64,000 bases of DNA, taken from the NCBI GenBank assembly GCA_024663395.1, contig JANFAH010000052.1:124001-188000 (forward strand), read 5' to 3'. Position numbers and translations under genes: made by a program. The notes under the pieces were generated by a model. It was not told where the DNA came from, made no database searches, and was given only the letters and a program-made list of their open reading frames with translations. Source of the DNA: Pisolithus tinctorius. Its lineage: Eukaryota > Basidiomycota > Agaricomycetes > Boletales > Pisolithaceae. Positions 10,802-22,342 of the stretch are shown piece after piece; position 1 is the stretch's first letter, and every line of letters begins with the position of its first letter.

Positions 10802-10875
10802 ACAGCCTTTGGCTGAAAACAGTCACTGCTTAGTGCACCACCACGAACCCCCAAAACAACTGGCGTTGGGCACCG

Positions 10876-12413
10876 TTGCGACCCACTCATGAAGAATCGT
10901 CATCTGATGAAGAACAGGAGAGCACTGTCACAGACACTTCCTCCAACGAACCTGAACAACTGGATAGAGGCTTTACCTCTGGTATCCTCTCGAACCTTTT
11001 CACCCAATCCCTCGCATCACTCGGTACTCCAATCCCACCAGTACCTGCCACACTTCCTACACCCCCGAACCAACCACAGAATACAATGTCCAGTTCATCG
11101 TCAAAAGCACCGGTTGGCAATGCCACCAAAGCCACTGAACTAAAGATTGGTGCTCCATCCGACTTTGATGGAAACCAGAAGAACACCATGAGCTGGCTGT
11201 ACTCCGTACAGACCTATCTCTTGGTAAACAAAGAATTATACGATACCAACACCAAAAAGGTGGTCTACACTCTGTCATATATGAAAAAGGATGTTGCCCG
11301 CTCCTGGGCCGCCACCTTCCAGAAAACATCTCTGGAAAAGAACCCCCCGAGTTTCGGCACTTTTGCCAATTTTGTAAAAGATTTCAAAGCCTCATTTACC
11401 TCTGCCAACACCGTGGGTACCGCTGTAGGGAATAAGTACTCCCTACTGAGGTGATTTAATTATTTTATCTTTTCTATTGTGTTTTTTGCTTTGATTTACA
11501 TTAGTAATACTTAGCCTACATTTGTGGCGCATTTTTGGTAGCTTAGTCAGCATTTTTGCGCACTAGTGTAGGTCTACAGTACACAACAAAAGGGAGAAAC
11601 CAGACTGCATGACAGCGAAAATAAAAGACTGCAAATGAAAGACTGCGACAAGCCCTCACTGAGGCACCTCTAGACGACCTCCAGACGCCTTTATTTGCTC
11701 GTTTCCCCACTCCATTCCTTCTGACCAACTCCAGTCACTCATTTGACTCTTTTTCACTGATCCAAGCACAGAGCTCCTCTGGGTCGAACTAGACCCTTTC
11801 CATCAATCCCTAGGAGTCCCTAGGATCGCTTAAATACCTAACTTACACCGCTATCGCCAAATTGCGAACCCTGAAACAGAAAGATTCGGTAGAGCAGTAT
11901 ATCACCGACTTCCGGACTGCTGCAGCTGACTCAACCATCACGGAAGACGTCACCTTGATCGAGTTCTTCTCCCAAGGACTCAAACCTTTCATCGTGAATA
12001 GGATTCACATGATGGAAACCACCCCCACCAAGATTACCGAGTGGTACACCCAAGCACAGAAGTTCGACGCTAAATGGAGAAAGGTCAATGAGACCTTTGG
12101 GAAGAAAGAAAAGAAAACATTCCACCCCAGGAACAATTTTGCCGAAGAAAAAGATCCAAACACCATGGACGTGGATGGAGTGAGACTCTCCAAAGAAGAA
12201 CAAGACCATCACATCAAAGAAGGAAGATGTTTCGGTTGCAGAAACAAAGGACATCTCTCCCAAGAATGTCCAGACAAAGGGAAAACTCCCCAAAAGAAAG
12301 TAAAGGAAATCCGCAAAATTGTGGAAGTAGAAGAAAGCAACGATGAAGAAAAAGTCACTGGTCCCTCCATCGCCTTAGTAAACATCGCTAGGGCCCTTGG
12401 AAAGGATTTTTGA
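10876..12413 (+). pseudogene. gag: Ty3-A gag, interrupted by a solo LTR
   Basis: The first part (10876-11423) gives a Ser/Pro-rich N-terminus and a capsid-like region (SDFDGNQKNTMSWL...). The second (11852-12413) continues in the same sense with 'KQKDSVEQYITDFRTAAADS', typical of Ty3 gag. It ends with a CCHC knuckle CFGCRNKGHLSQECP near 12229-12273 and a Lys/Glu-rich tail. Removing the solo LTR and one CCGC copy joins the two halves without loss. The stop at 12411-12413 overlaps the pol frame, which is shifted by -1. Confidence 0.88.
11424..11847 (+). mobile_element. Solo LTR of the gag-only LTR family, inside Ty3-A gag
   Basis: 424 bp running TGTAGGGAATAAG...CTAACTTACA, homologous to the 438 bp LTRs at 25103-25540 and 28610-29047 (which lie on the opposite strand). 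Flanked by a 4 bp duplication CCGC (11420-11423, 11848-11851). It split the gag gene and must postdate Ty3-A. Confidence 0.9.
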
Positions 12414-15400
12414 ATGGGAACTCTGCGTTGATGCCAGATGTTCCCCAAACTAAGGACAGTTTAGTTTCTGTTGCACCTGTACTTGTAACGTCTACACCAG
12501 AACGTACTATGCAAACCCCCGTTTTCCTTTACGCATCAGAAACTACCTCGAAAGTCGTCAACACTACCGCTCTGGTTGACTCCAGAGCAGAAATTTCTTG
12601 CATCAACTGGAGTTTTGTGCAAAAGCACCGAATCCCTACTCAACGCCTCACTGAACCTATCCTCACCAAAAACGCTGATGGAACCCAGAACTCAAAGGGA
12701 AGAATATTGTTTTCTGCCACTCTCTACTTCAAGGTTAAAGGACTCGTCCACCAGTCCTTTTTCCATGACATCAACTGTGGAATGGAAAACGTTATTCTGG
12801 GTCTCCCCTGGCTCCAAGAAAACAACCCTGTCATGGACTGGAGGATGGGCATGTTGTCTATTGACGAGAAAACAGATAGGTCAAAGGAATTAAGACGCTA
12901 TGTCTCTTCCATTGCCATCGAAGAACTGACCGTGAATCTTGTGTCCCCTGTGGAAAAGAAGGGGATAAATAAATTCATGGACTACGAAGAACCAGAAGAC
13001 AAAACCATCCGAGCACACTTTGTGATGTCGGTTGGAAAACTTGTCGAAGAAGCCAAGAAGATTAATCCCAACAATAGTCTTCTTTGAAAGATCACCACGG
13101 CTACGGAGCTGGCCCAAGAAGAGCACAAGAAGAAACCGAAAGCTGTCCTTCCTGAAGACTACAAAGACTTCGCCTTGGTCTTCGAGAAACCCTCTGATGG
13201 AGTTTTACCTCCATCACGACCATATGACCATGCCATAAACCTTGTAGAAGACTTTGTCCCCAAGGTGGCTAAAGCATATCCACTCTCTCCCTCTGAACAA
13301 GAGTCTGCAGAGAAATTTATTGAAGAAAACCTTTGAGAGGGAAAGATTCGCCCCTCGAAGTCTCCCCAAGCCGCCCCTTTCTTCTTTGTAGGAAAGAAAG
13401 ATGGTTCCTTACGCCCTTTCCAGGACTACAGGTACCTAAACAAGAATACGGTGAAGGATGCATATCCCCTTCCCCTCATTTCTGACCTCGTGGACAAACT
13501 GAAAGGAGCCTCTATCTTTACGAAGATGGATGTCAGGTCTGGCTATAACAATGTTCGAATCAAAGAAGGAGACCAGTGGAAGGCCGCATTCATCACGCAC
13601 AAAGGACTCTTCGAACCAACTGTTATGTTCTTCGGACTGTGCAATTCCCCCGCCACCTTCCAGTGATTCATGAACGACTCTTTCTGAGACATGATTGCCG
13701 AAGGTTGGTTGGTTGTCTACATGGATGACCTCCTTATCTTTTCAAATGACCCCAAAGAACATAAACGAAGAACCTGTCGCGTTCTCGAATGTATGAGGGA
13801 ACTTTCCCTTCCCTTAAAATTGGAAAAGTGTCACTTTGACCTGACTGAGGTTGAATACCTCAGAATGATCATCAAGGAAAACACCGTCGCCATGGATCCT
13901 GTCAAGGTCCAGGGCATTGCCGACTGGCCTATCCCAAAGAAGGTCAAAGATGTGTGATCCTTTCTAGGATTCGCAAACTTTTACAGAAGATTTGTCCCCT
14001 ACTACTCGGACATTGCACGACCACTCATTGACCTCACCAAGAAAACAGTCGATTGGAGTTGGTCTAAGAAATGCCAAGATGCCTTTGATCTTCTCAAAAG
14101 AATCTTCATGGCACAACTGACCCTTCGAATGCCCGACACCTCTCAGCCATTCGCGATTACCACTGACATGTCCAAGTATGCAACGGGAGGAATCCTCCTT
14201 CAAGAAGATTCGAATGGACAGTGGCAACCCTGTGCCTTCCTGTCTCAATCGTTTAACCCTGCAGAGAGAAACTACGACATTTATGACAGAGAACTGCTAG
14301 GGGTTATTCGAGCACTAAAATCCTGGAGACATTATCTCCATGGATCCCTGTTCCCGGTTAAGGTCTTCACTGACCACAAAAACCTGACATATTTTAAATC
14401 GCCTCAGAATCTGAATCGTCGCCAGGCTCACTGGCTCCTCGACCTCGCAGACTTCGATCTGCAACTAGAACATGTCCCAGGAAAAGACCTGGCTGCACCA
14501 GATGCACTCTCCCACCGACCTGATCACATCCCTGATGATGACGAGGATAACAAAGGAGTTACCCTCCTTCCACAGACCTTGTTCGTCAATCTTATTGACA
14601 CCAACCTCACTCAGAAAGTCGCGTCTTCCTCCATGAAGGACCCTGTGGTCCAAACGGCACTTCGTGCCATTGAAAACGTCGACATGCCACTCCCGTTTAA
14701 ATCCCACCTCTCTGATTGGAGATTTGATAACAGAGTGTTACTTTACAAAGACCGGGTGTATATCCCCGACGATCCTACCCTCCGCCGGACTGTCGTGTCC
14801 AACCACCATGATCATCCCTCTGCCAGACACCCTGGTGTCCTGAAAACCCGACAACTTGTCTCATCCGAGTTTTGGTGGCCTGGACTCGCATCCTTTGTCC
14901 GAAAATACATTGAAGGCTGTGCTGTGTGCCAGCAAAATAAAGTAAATACTCACCCCACGATGCCACCCCTCACGCCTATTGCCTCCACCTCAACCCGTCC
15001 CTTCCAACAGATCTCTTGCGATCTGGTCACTGATCTACCTGTGTCAAACGGTTATGATTCCCTTTTGGTTGTGGTAGACCATGGGCTTACAAAGGGGGTA
15101 GTTTTAACTCCAACCAAGAAAACCGCCTCTGCTGCTGACATCGCAGCACTGTTTTTCAAGAAAGTCTACTCCCGTTTTGGGTTGTATGACAAAATTATAT
15201 CTGATCGAGGCCCTCAGTTCGCCTCCACCTTCACAAAAGAACTAGCTTCCCTTTTGGGATACTCCCTTGCCCTGTCAACGGTGTACCACCCACAAACTGA
15301 CGGAGAAACAGAACGTGTAAACCAAGAAGTGGAGACCTATCTCCGTATCTTTTGCCAAAACGACCCCACCTCGTGGGTAACCAACCTTCCCATGGCAGAA

Positions 15401-17116
15401 TTTGCGCACAACCACTGACCCCACTCCGTCACACATCAATCGCCATTCTACCTCATGTATGGCTATGAACTGAAACCCCTTCCATCCCTGATTGCGGAAA
15501 CCCACCTTCCCGCTGCCGAGTCAAGACTTGATGAACTCAGAAAAGCTAGAGAAGAAGCCCTAGCAGCCCATGACCTAGCAAGAAAAACGATGAAAGACTG
15601 CTCGTCACGACCCTTCACCCTGTTCCAGAAAGGTGATAAGGTTTGGCTAGAAGCACGCAATTTGAAATGCTCCTATGAAAATAAGAAGCTAGCACCAAAA
15701 CGAGAAGGACCCTTCACCATCTCTGACATCTTATCTCTGATAACGTATCGCCTCACGATTCCCACATGCTGGAAAATCCACAATGTCTTCCATGCTTCCC
15801 TCTTATCGCCCTATCGCAAAAATGACGTTCACGGACCGAACTTCCCGGCTCCACCACCTGATCTAGTCAACGAGGAAGAAGAATACGAAGTTGAGGCGAT
15901 AGTCGGCCATAAGAGGTCCGGCCGCGGACATGCCTACTTAATCAAATGGAAGGGTTACCCTTCTTCCAAAAACTCGTGGCAGAGAGAATCACACCTTGAA
16001 CATGCGGATGATACGCTCTCCGCCTATAAGAAACAATTCCCCAGGGACTTTCCCCCTCAGAAACAACCCACTCGACGCTCCACTCGTACCATCAGAAACA
16101 TCACTCTCGAAATGCCCCCTCGTCACTACACTTACCCTCGCGAACCTTCTCGCCGCCACACCCCATTCGCTCGTCGCCAATGGCAACCTGCCAGCGATCA
16201 AATGATTGCTTCGTACCGACTCTTCGTTGCTGATCCCGCCGTCATCAGCACTGTTTATCATGAGGTGGATGAAGACTCCCCTCTCGATCTTGTATATCAC
16301 GCCACTATCCAAGCCCTTCGGCTTGAAGAACTTTCTCACTATGTCAACCGCCAGAACCCCCTCCTGTCCCCCACCCATACCATCTTGAATGAAATCACCG
16401 TCCAACAGGTTCCCCTCCTGCTTAAACTCTTCGATGTTCTTGGAGGTGCGGACCTCATCTATAACGTCCGACAGTACCCTACTTTGATCGCCCCTCCCCC
16501 TCCTGGGTCTAGAAGGCCCTCGACTGCAACCCTCCCTCCAGCCTCCTCCATGTCGTCCTCCCCTCCGGCATCGTCGCCATCGTCGTCCTCCCACTCCTCC
16601 CGCTCTCTCTGGAGAGCCAACAGACCCCGTGCCTGTTGCTTATCAGGCCCTAACCCTCAGCCCTGCGAGTCTCACGACTCCCCATCTGAAGTAGACCCCG
16701 AGACTGCCTTTGGCGTCTCCCGTGCAGAACTCAACTACACATTAAACATCATCGAAACCCTTGCACAGTTACCGCCGACCCCTGTGCTAAACGCCATGAC
16801 TGAGTTCGATAGACCTCTTACTCCGTCCGATCCATGCTATCGTCAAGCGTGTTATGTCTGCCACCACCTCGGCCACATCCGCGTCAACTGTGGACTATAT
16901 GAATGTCCCCTTTGTCACGCCACTTGTCCCAGGCATACTCAGGCCCAATGCCCTTCTGTACGCCCTCACCGTCCATTACAGGACAGAATAGCTACCCCCA
17001 CCCTGGTAGACGATCGTACCCTCGTTGGGAGCGAGGATAATGACTTGTACGACAACGACTTTGACTTTGACGACTCTGCCATCAGTAACATGACTGGAGA
17101 ACCTTACGGAGAGTAG
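12410..17116 (+). pseudogene. pol: Ty3-A pol: PR-RT-RNaseH-IN-chromodomain with C-terminal zinc knuckle
   Basis: One reading frame throughout, broken only by TGA at 13085, 13334, 13664, 13685, 13955 and 15416, each where Arg is expected. Domains in order: retropepsin (active site reads DSRA near 12580 instead of DSGA); RT with YMDD (about 13718); RNase H (TDMSKYATGG..., YDRELL); integrase with HHCC finger (14810-14940) and a DDE core (CDLVTDLP, SDRGPQF, GETERVN); chromodomain (IVGHKRSGRGHAYLIKWKGYP, about 15895-16030). A long Pro/Ser-rich extension follows, with a further Cys/His knuckle region (CYVCHHLGHIRVNC, about 16850-16975). Clearly dead as it stands. Confidence 0.93.
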
Positions 17117-17153
17117 TTGAAGTCGGGGACTTCAATGCTTAGAAAGGGGGTAA

Positions 17154-17602
17154 TGTTACGTTTCACCCCTAACTTTTCTCTTCACTGTACGTTTACCTTG
17201 TGTTTGACCCGTTGGACATGTTTTCCCTTTTGAGCCGTCTTCTCTCTGATCTGACAGCTCTCTAGTTCCACCACTAGCGTTACTGTCTCGTGACATGCTT
17301 TGGACGTGTGTCGTCATTGTTCAACCAATGGCGTAGTTACCTCGGTACATGCAGACGCCTCGTGGTCTGTTTCCTTGTAGTATTTAGACTGCCGGCTCAA
17401 GTCCTGGAACTCCAGACTTGAGCTGCTCAATTATATGCAGTGTTCTCAGAACTTCGCCCTCAGTGTCCCTCACCAGGACCACTCTTACCGGCATTGCCCT
17501 AAATCCTCTGCCGTTCACAGAGGTTACTGCAGCTGTTGCTCAGTAGAAACCTTAGTCTGCGTTTGAGCTCTCCCTACGTCTTGACTTCGGTCGAGCATAA
17601 CA
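17154..17602 (+). repeat. 3' LTR of Ty3-A (with polypurine tract just before)
   Basis: 449 bp, same length as the 5' LTR. Preceded by the polypurine tract AGAAAGGGGG (17141-17150) and followed by AACAC. It keeps the AGACTTGAGCT self-priming stretch. Confidence 0.93.
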
Positions 17603-17607
17603 AACAC

Positions 17608-19944
17608 CTTGGGTGTGTGACACTGGAGAAGTACGAGTTCCACTCTGACTCTGTTGAGTACCTTGGTTATGTTCTTTCTCCCTCTGGTCTCACCATGTCC
17701 ACTGGGAAGGTTCAGGCAGTCCGTGACTGGCCTGAGCTGTGGAAGGTGCGAGACATCCAGTCTTTCCTTGGCTTCACAAATTTCTACAGATGATTCATTA
17801 ATAACTACTCCAACATTGCCATTCCACTCACTCGCCTCATGCAAAAGGGTGCTCCTTAAAACTTTTCCAAGGAGTGCCACTCTGCTTTCCTCCACCTGAA
17901 GGATGCCTTCAGCTCCACTCCTATTTTCACTCATTGGGTTCCTGACACTCTGCTTACAGTTGAAACCAATGCCTCCATCTATGCCATTGCTGGTATTTTG
18001 TCAATCACCTGCTCTGATGGTGAACTCTGCCCAGTCACTTTCTACTCTTGCACCATGACCACACCAGAACTCAACTATGATACCCATGACAAGGAGCTGT
18101 TGGCTATCTTTGAGGCTTTCTGCCATTGGTGGCATTACCTAGAAGGTTCTGCCTTACCTGTCAATGTGGTGACAGACCACAAAAACCTTGAGTATTTCTC
18201 CACCTCTAAGGTCCTCACTCGTCAACAGGCCTGCTGGTCAGAGTACCTTTCCCAGTTCAACCTTTCCATCTGATTCTGACCTGGCCACCTAGGAGGCAAA
18301 CCCAATGCACTTATGTGACATTGGGATGTCTACCCAAAAGGGGGGGATAGGGACTATGCACAGGTAAATCCTCATAATCTCCACCCTATGTTTACACAGG
18401 AGCAACTCACATCATCCCTCCATACCACCACCCTCATGGCACCTGTACTCTGCACTGCCATGGTCTTCGATGTTGAGTGCTTGCACTCTGACATCATCTC
18501 TGCCCTACTGTCCGACCCTGTCTCTGCCAGCCACCTTCCAACTCCGACTAAGCCTTGGTGGTCCCTGGACTCCAACAGTCTACTCTGCATTGATGGTTGC
18601 ATCTTTGTCCCTGACATTGATGATCTCTGCCTCCAAGTGCTTCGGTTTAAGCATGACCATCCTCTAGCAGGCCATTTTGGGCAAAACCACACCCTGGAAC
18701 TCGTCCACAGGGACTACGTGTGGCCTAACCTCTGCTCCGACATGAAAGAATATGTCGGGTCTTGCACTGCCTGTGGACAGAGCAAAACTCCGTACCACTG
18801 CCCTTATGGTCTACTGAAGCAACTCCCTGCCCAAGAGAGACCTTGGAACTCCATCTCCATGGACTTCATTGAATACCTCCCTAACTCCAATGGCTGCTCC
18901 GCCATCCTCATGGTGGTAGACTGCCTCTCAAAACAAGCAGTGTTCATCCTCACCCATGACTCTGTCACCTCCGCTGAACTCACTAAGCTCTTCCTTACCC
19001 ATGTCTTCTCCAAGCACAGAGTACCAGCTAATGTCACCTCCAACAGAGGTCCTGAGTTTGTCTCACACTTCTTCTGCTCTCTAGGAAAGGCCCTTGACAT
19101 GCATCTTCACTTCACTTCAGGTTACCACCCAGAAGGCAATGGCCAGACCAAGCATATGAACCAGACCCTCAAGCAGTACCTTTGTGTCTACTGCAACTAC
19201 CAACAAGACAACTGGGCTGAGCTGTTACCTCTAGTGGAGTTCACTTTCAACAACACACCAAGTGTGACTACTGGAGTCTCTCCCTTCTTCACTGACAAGG
19301 GATATCACCCAAACTTGTCTGTGGTCCCTGACCAAGACTTCACCTCTCTGAGGGCTCATGACTACATTGTCAAGCTCTCTGCCCTTCATGACTTCCTCCA
19401 CTCCGAAATGTCCGCTGCTCAGCAGTGCTACCAGGGTCCAGCAGATGCTAAATGCATACCTCCACCTGAGTTCAAGGTTGGAGAACAGGCCTATGTCAAA
19501 GCCAAGTACTTCCACTCCACTTGTCCTTCAGAAAAACTTTCCAAAAAGTACTTAGGTCCATTCACCATGTTGGCCAGGCCAGGTATGCACTCCATCACCC
19601 TTAAGCTCCCTGACTCTACATGCTCAGTACATCCAGTCTTCCATGTCTCACAACTGGAAGCCACAGCAGCTAACCCCTTCCCAAACCAACAACAACCTCC
19701 ACCTCTGCCAGTGGATGTCGATGGTGACCTTGAGTATGAGGTATTGGAGATACTTGACTCTAAGGTGGACCACTGTCACCACCACTGTCAACTCTTGTAC
19801 CTAGTCCACTGGGCTGGTTATGAGAACACTGACAAAGAAACCTCTTGGTTGCTTGCAACTGAGCTGGATCATGCCTCTGACATAGTTTCCACTTTCCATG
19901 AACAATACCCACACAAACCTGGCCCATACCAACCTCCGCCATAA
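17608..19944 (+). pseudogene. pol: Ty3-B pol remnant: RT end, RNase H, integrase, chromodomain
   Basis: A single frame: RT thumb (VTLEKYEFH, EYLGYVLSPSGL, SFLGFTNFYR), RNase H (ETNASIYAIAGILS, YDTHDKELLAI, VVTDHKNLEYF), integrase HHCC (HDHPLAGHFGQNH...CTACGQSK), core (SMDFIEYLP), and a chromodomain (LLYLVHWAGYENTDKETSW, about 19790-19850). Stops: TGA at 17791, 18271, 18277 and 18316, all at expected Arg, and TAA at 17857. The second catalytic Asp of integrase reads Asn (TSNRGPEF) and the catalytic Glu reads Lys (GQTKHMNQ). Both are G-to-A type changes that would abolish activity. Confidence 0.9.
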
Positions 19945-20144
19945 TACTCCACCTACATAATCCTCCTCTGCAGGCCAACTCTGCCTCTTACCAAACTACC
20001 TTAAGTACTTAGAATTTTCTCCACTTATCCATTTCACTTCTCAGAATCACAAGCAAGGTCACAAGTCTATTTCATAGTGGTACAAAAAATGTACAAACTA
20101 AAGACAAAAAAAAAAAAAGAAAAGAAAAACAAAACAAAACAACT

Positions 20145-21437
20145 CTACTCTTCCATCACTTGTTCTCCACCACCCTCCTGTTCTTCTCCACCTTCCTTCT
20201 CTCCTCCAACTTCTTCCTCTTCCTTGTTATCCCCCTCTGCACCTTCATCCACTTCCTTGTTCTTGTCCTCCACTGCCTCTGGCTGAGGCCTCTTCCATCC
20301 TCCACCTGTGTGCTTGAGCTCAGCCATCCTGGCCTCTCGCACATCCTCCCTCCTCCTCATCTCTGCCCATTCCACCCACTCATGGTACAGCCCCCACTCA
20401 TTGGCTGTCCACTCTGCAGCCTCCACCATCTGCTCTGCTGCCCTTGCCATCCTCTCGAAGGCTGTTGCAGCCTTCTCATGTGCTGCTGCATACCTCTCCA
20501 CAGCCTGCAGCTGCCACTGCCACTCTGTCCACCAGGAGGAGACCCCCGCTCCTAAGGGTCCCTTGTGCAGTGTTGCTGGCTCTTCCTCGTCTTCTCCACC
20601 TGCCTCCCACTCATCATCCACCTCTTCCATCTCCACTGCTCTCTCCTTTCCCTTCCCTCACACCCTCTTCTTCTTCTCCTCTCAGGAGTTTCCTGTCCCT
20701 GCCCTCTTTTGTGAAGGTCCTGCCACCACCTCTTCCCACATCCAGCTGCATGTCTTCTTCTTGTTGTGACAGGGCACGCAGGCCCTGGTCTTTCCCTGCC
20801 CTGGCTCGCACTGACCTGCCATCAGACTCACTATGCAGTGAGTGCAAGGTGGCCTTATGGTCGCAGTGACCACCACAGAGGTCCCAGGGACCCTCTGGGC
20901 AGTGTTGACATCTTACACCATGCTGCTTAACCTGAAATGAAAGTAGGGTAAGGTAAAATACAAGTCAGCTCCACCTGACTCACAGTGCTTTGTCACTCAC
21001 TTTTGCATGGCCTCATCCCACCTGGCCTGAGCCTGCTCCTGAGAGGCCCTCTGCCTCTGCCTCTGCCTCTTGGCCTCCTCCACCACCACTTTCTGCCTCT
21101 GCCTCTCAGCCTCTTCCTCCGCCACCTTCTTCCTCTGTGCTTCCTCCTCTTCTCTCTGCCTCCACTCTGCCTCCAGTCATGCCTCCTCTGCCTTTCATCA
21201 TCTGGCCTCCTCTCATTTGGCCTTGCACTCTGCCTTGTGCTCCCTCTCTCTCTGCTACACCTCCTCCCTCTGATGAGTCTTCTCTGTGTTTTTCTCATGC
21301 TTGGTGTCAGTTGAGTCATCAGTGAGGATGACCAATGCATCATCCATGACTTGGGAATAGTCATGGGAGTGGCCTGGGGTTGGTTGGGGGGTTGTGTTCT
21401 TGTGCTGGAAGGACATGATGATGGGAGGGAAGGACAA
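20145..21437 (-). pseudogene. Antisense Cys-cluster/coiled-coil gene inside Ty3-B 3' region
   Basis: On the minus strand, from about 21418 (MSFQHKNTTPQPTPGHSHDY), an acidic Ser/Thr stretch leads into a long Arg/Glu/Gln-rich coiled coil (EEEAERQRQKVVVEEAKR type, 21240-21000), then an intron ending near 20935. The next exon has a Cys cluster CTHC..C..GKTRACVPCHNKKKTCSW (about 20850-20750), then an acidic linker and a second coiled coil (WTEWQWQLQAVERYAAAHEK..., 20600-20300). Frames shift between segments and stops interrupt the coil, so this copy is decayed. It lies between pol and the 3' LTR on the opposite strand. I recall similar Cys-cluster/coiled-coil hypotheticals in agarics but know no function. 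Confidence 0.55.
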
Positions 21438-21609
21438 AGGTTCAGTACCGTGACATGTGTTTTTAAGCAGTACTTTGAACTCTGACAGAGCTCTGCTGTG
21501 GCTAAAGTCATTATCCTTGAGGCATCAAAGTAATTTCAAATAATCAACTTGTGTTGATCTCATCCTGTACATGCAGCCTTCAGGGGTTCAGGCCCTAAGG
21601 GGGGGGCAC

Positions 21610-22342
21610 TGTCATGACTGTGCATTCACCCTGCATCATCACTAACTCCACACCCTTTTCTGCCAGTCATTCACTCACTCTGCACCAACTCTGCCCACCT
21701 TCTATTGTTTACAAACCATCTCTGCTCCAACTGCTGTCGGACTTGTGTTGCTCTCCTACTGGACCAGGCAGACCATTCTCTGAGGGGTCATGTGACTACC
21801 TTCAGACTTCTCCCTGACAGTGCACAGTCAGGTACTCTGCAGTGCATGCACCACATGGTCCAGTGCCTGGACTGCTTCCTTTCCTGGATGTTCTATGTTA
21901 CCTGCTCATATGTCCTCCATCTACCCTTCATTCATTGTCTGGGAAGTTTTACTTGAAAATTTATGAGTCTCCATATGTCAGTTCCAATTCCAGTCACTGT
22001 ACCTCTGTAGTAGTATAAAAGCATGTATCATACTCCACCATTCCTCAGTATGAATATCAACTAGTTCCTACTCCCTCTGTCTCCAACTTCTGCCTGTTGG
22101 AGTTATCTCTGACTCTCTGTCTGTACTCTCCCTCTGAAATATGAAGGCTGAGATCATGCAAGGGGGTAGCGCATGAGCTAAACCCAATGCCCTCACTCCA
22201 CTCCACCTTTGTCTTGGTGGACTTCGTTCCTGCCAACACTCCACCAGTTGGAGTTCTGCTTCCTTGTGTCAGACTTGCTTCCGAACCCTTCTCTAGACCT
22301 TATATAGTGTTGGAGTTGGTCAGAGTAGGCCTGGACTTGACA
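21610..22342 (+). repeat. 3' LTR of Ty3-B
   Basis: 733 bp, TGTCATGACTG...GACTTGACA, directly preceded by a G-run polypurine tract and CAC. Nearly the same sequence is found split at 24945-25102 and 29048-29628. Its right edge abuts KDZ transposase sequence, suggesting Ty3-B inserted into that gene. Confidence 0.88.

Larger units (their letters stand above)
10340..17602 (+). mobile_element. Ty3-A: complete Ty3/gypsy chromovirus with LTRs and 5 bp TSD
   Basis: Two 449 bp LTRs (10340-10788 and 17154-17602), both TGTTAC...ATAACA, flanked by a perfect AACAC duplication (10335-10339, 17603-17607). Internal order is self-priming-type PBS, gag with CCHC knuckle, protease, RT, RNase H, integrase, chromodomain, polypurine tract. 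Coding capacity is lost: gag holds a solo LTR and pol has six in-frame TGA codons. It sits inside the pol gene of a second element, Ty3-B. Confidence 0.95.
17603..22342 (+). mobile_element. Ty3-B: 5'-truncated Ty3/gypsy chromovirus with 3' LTR
   Basis: Begins within the reverse transcriptase, directly after the Ty3-A TSD, and runs through RNase H, integrase and chromodomain to 19944. A 1.7 kb 3' region with an antisense gene follows, then a polypurine tract (about 21598-21607) and a 733 bp 3' LTR (21610-22342). A solo LTR of the same family lies at 24945-29628. The 5' half is not seen upstream of 10340, so the element was truncated before or apart from the Ty3-A insertion. Confidence 0.88.

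Noticed and set aside
20160..20869. Plus-strand Pro/Ser/Leu-rich ORFs
   Set aside because: They are the complement of the minus-strand Glu/Arg-rich coiled-coil gene and show pure C/T-rich composition.
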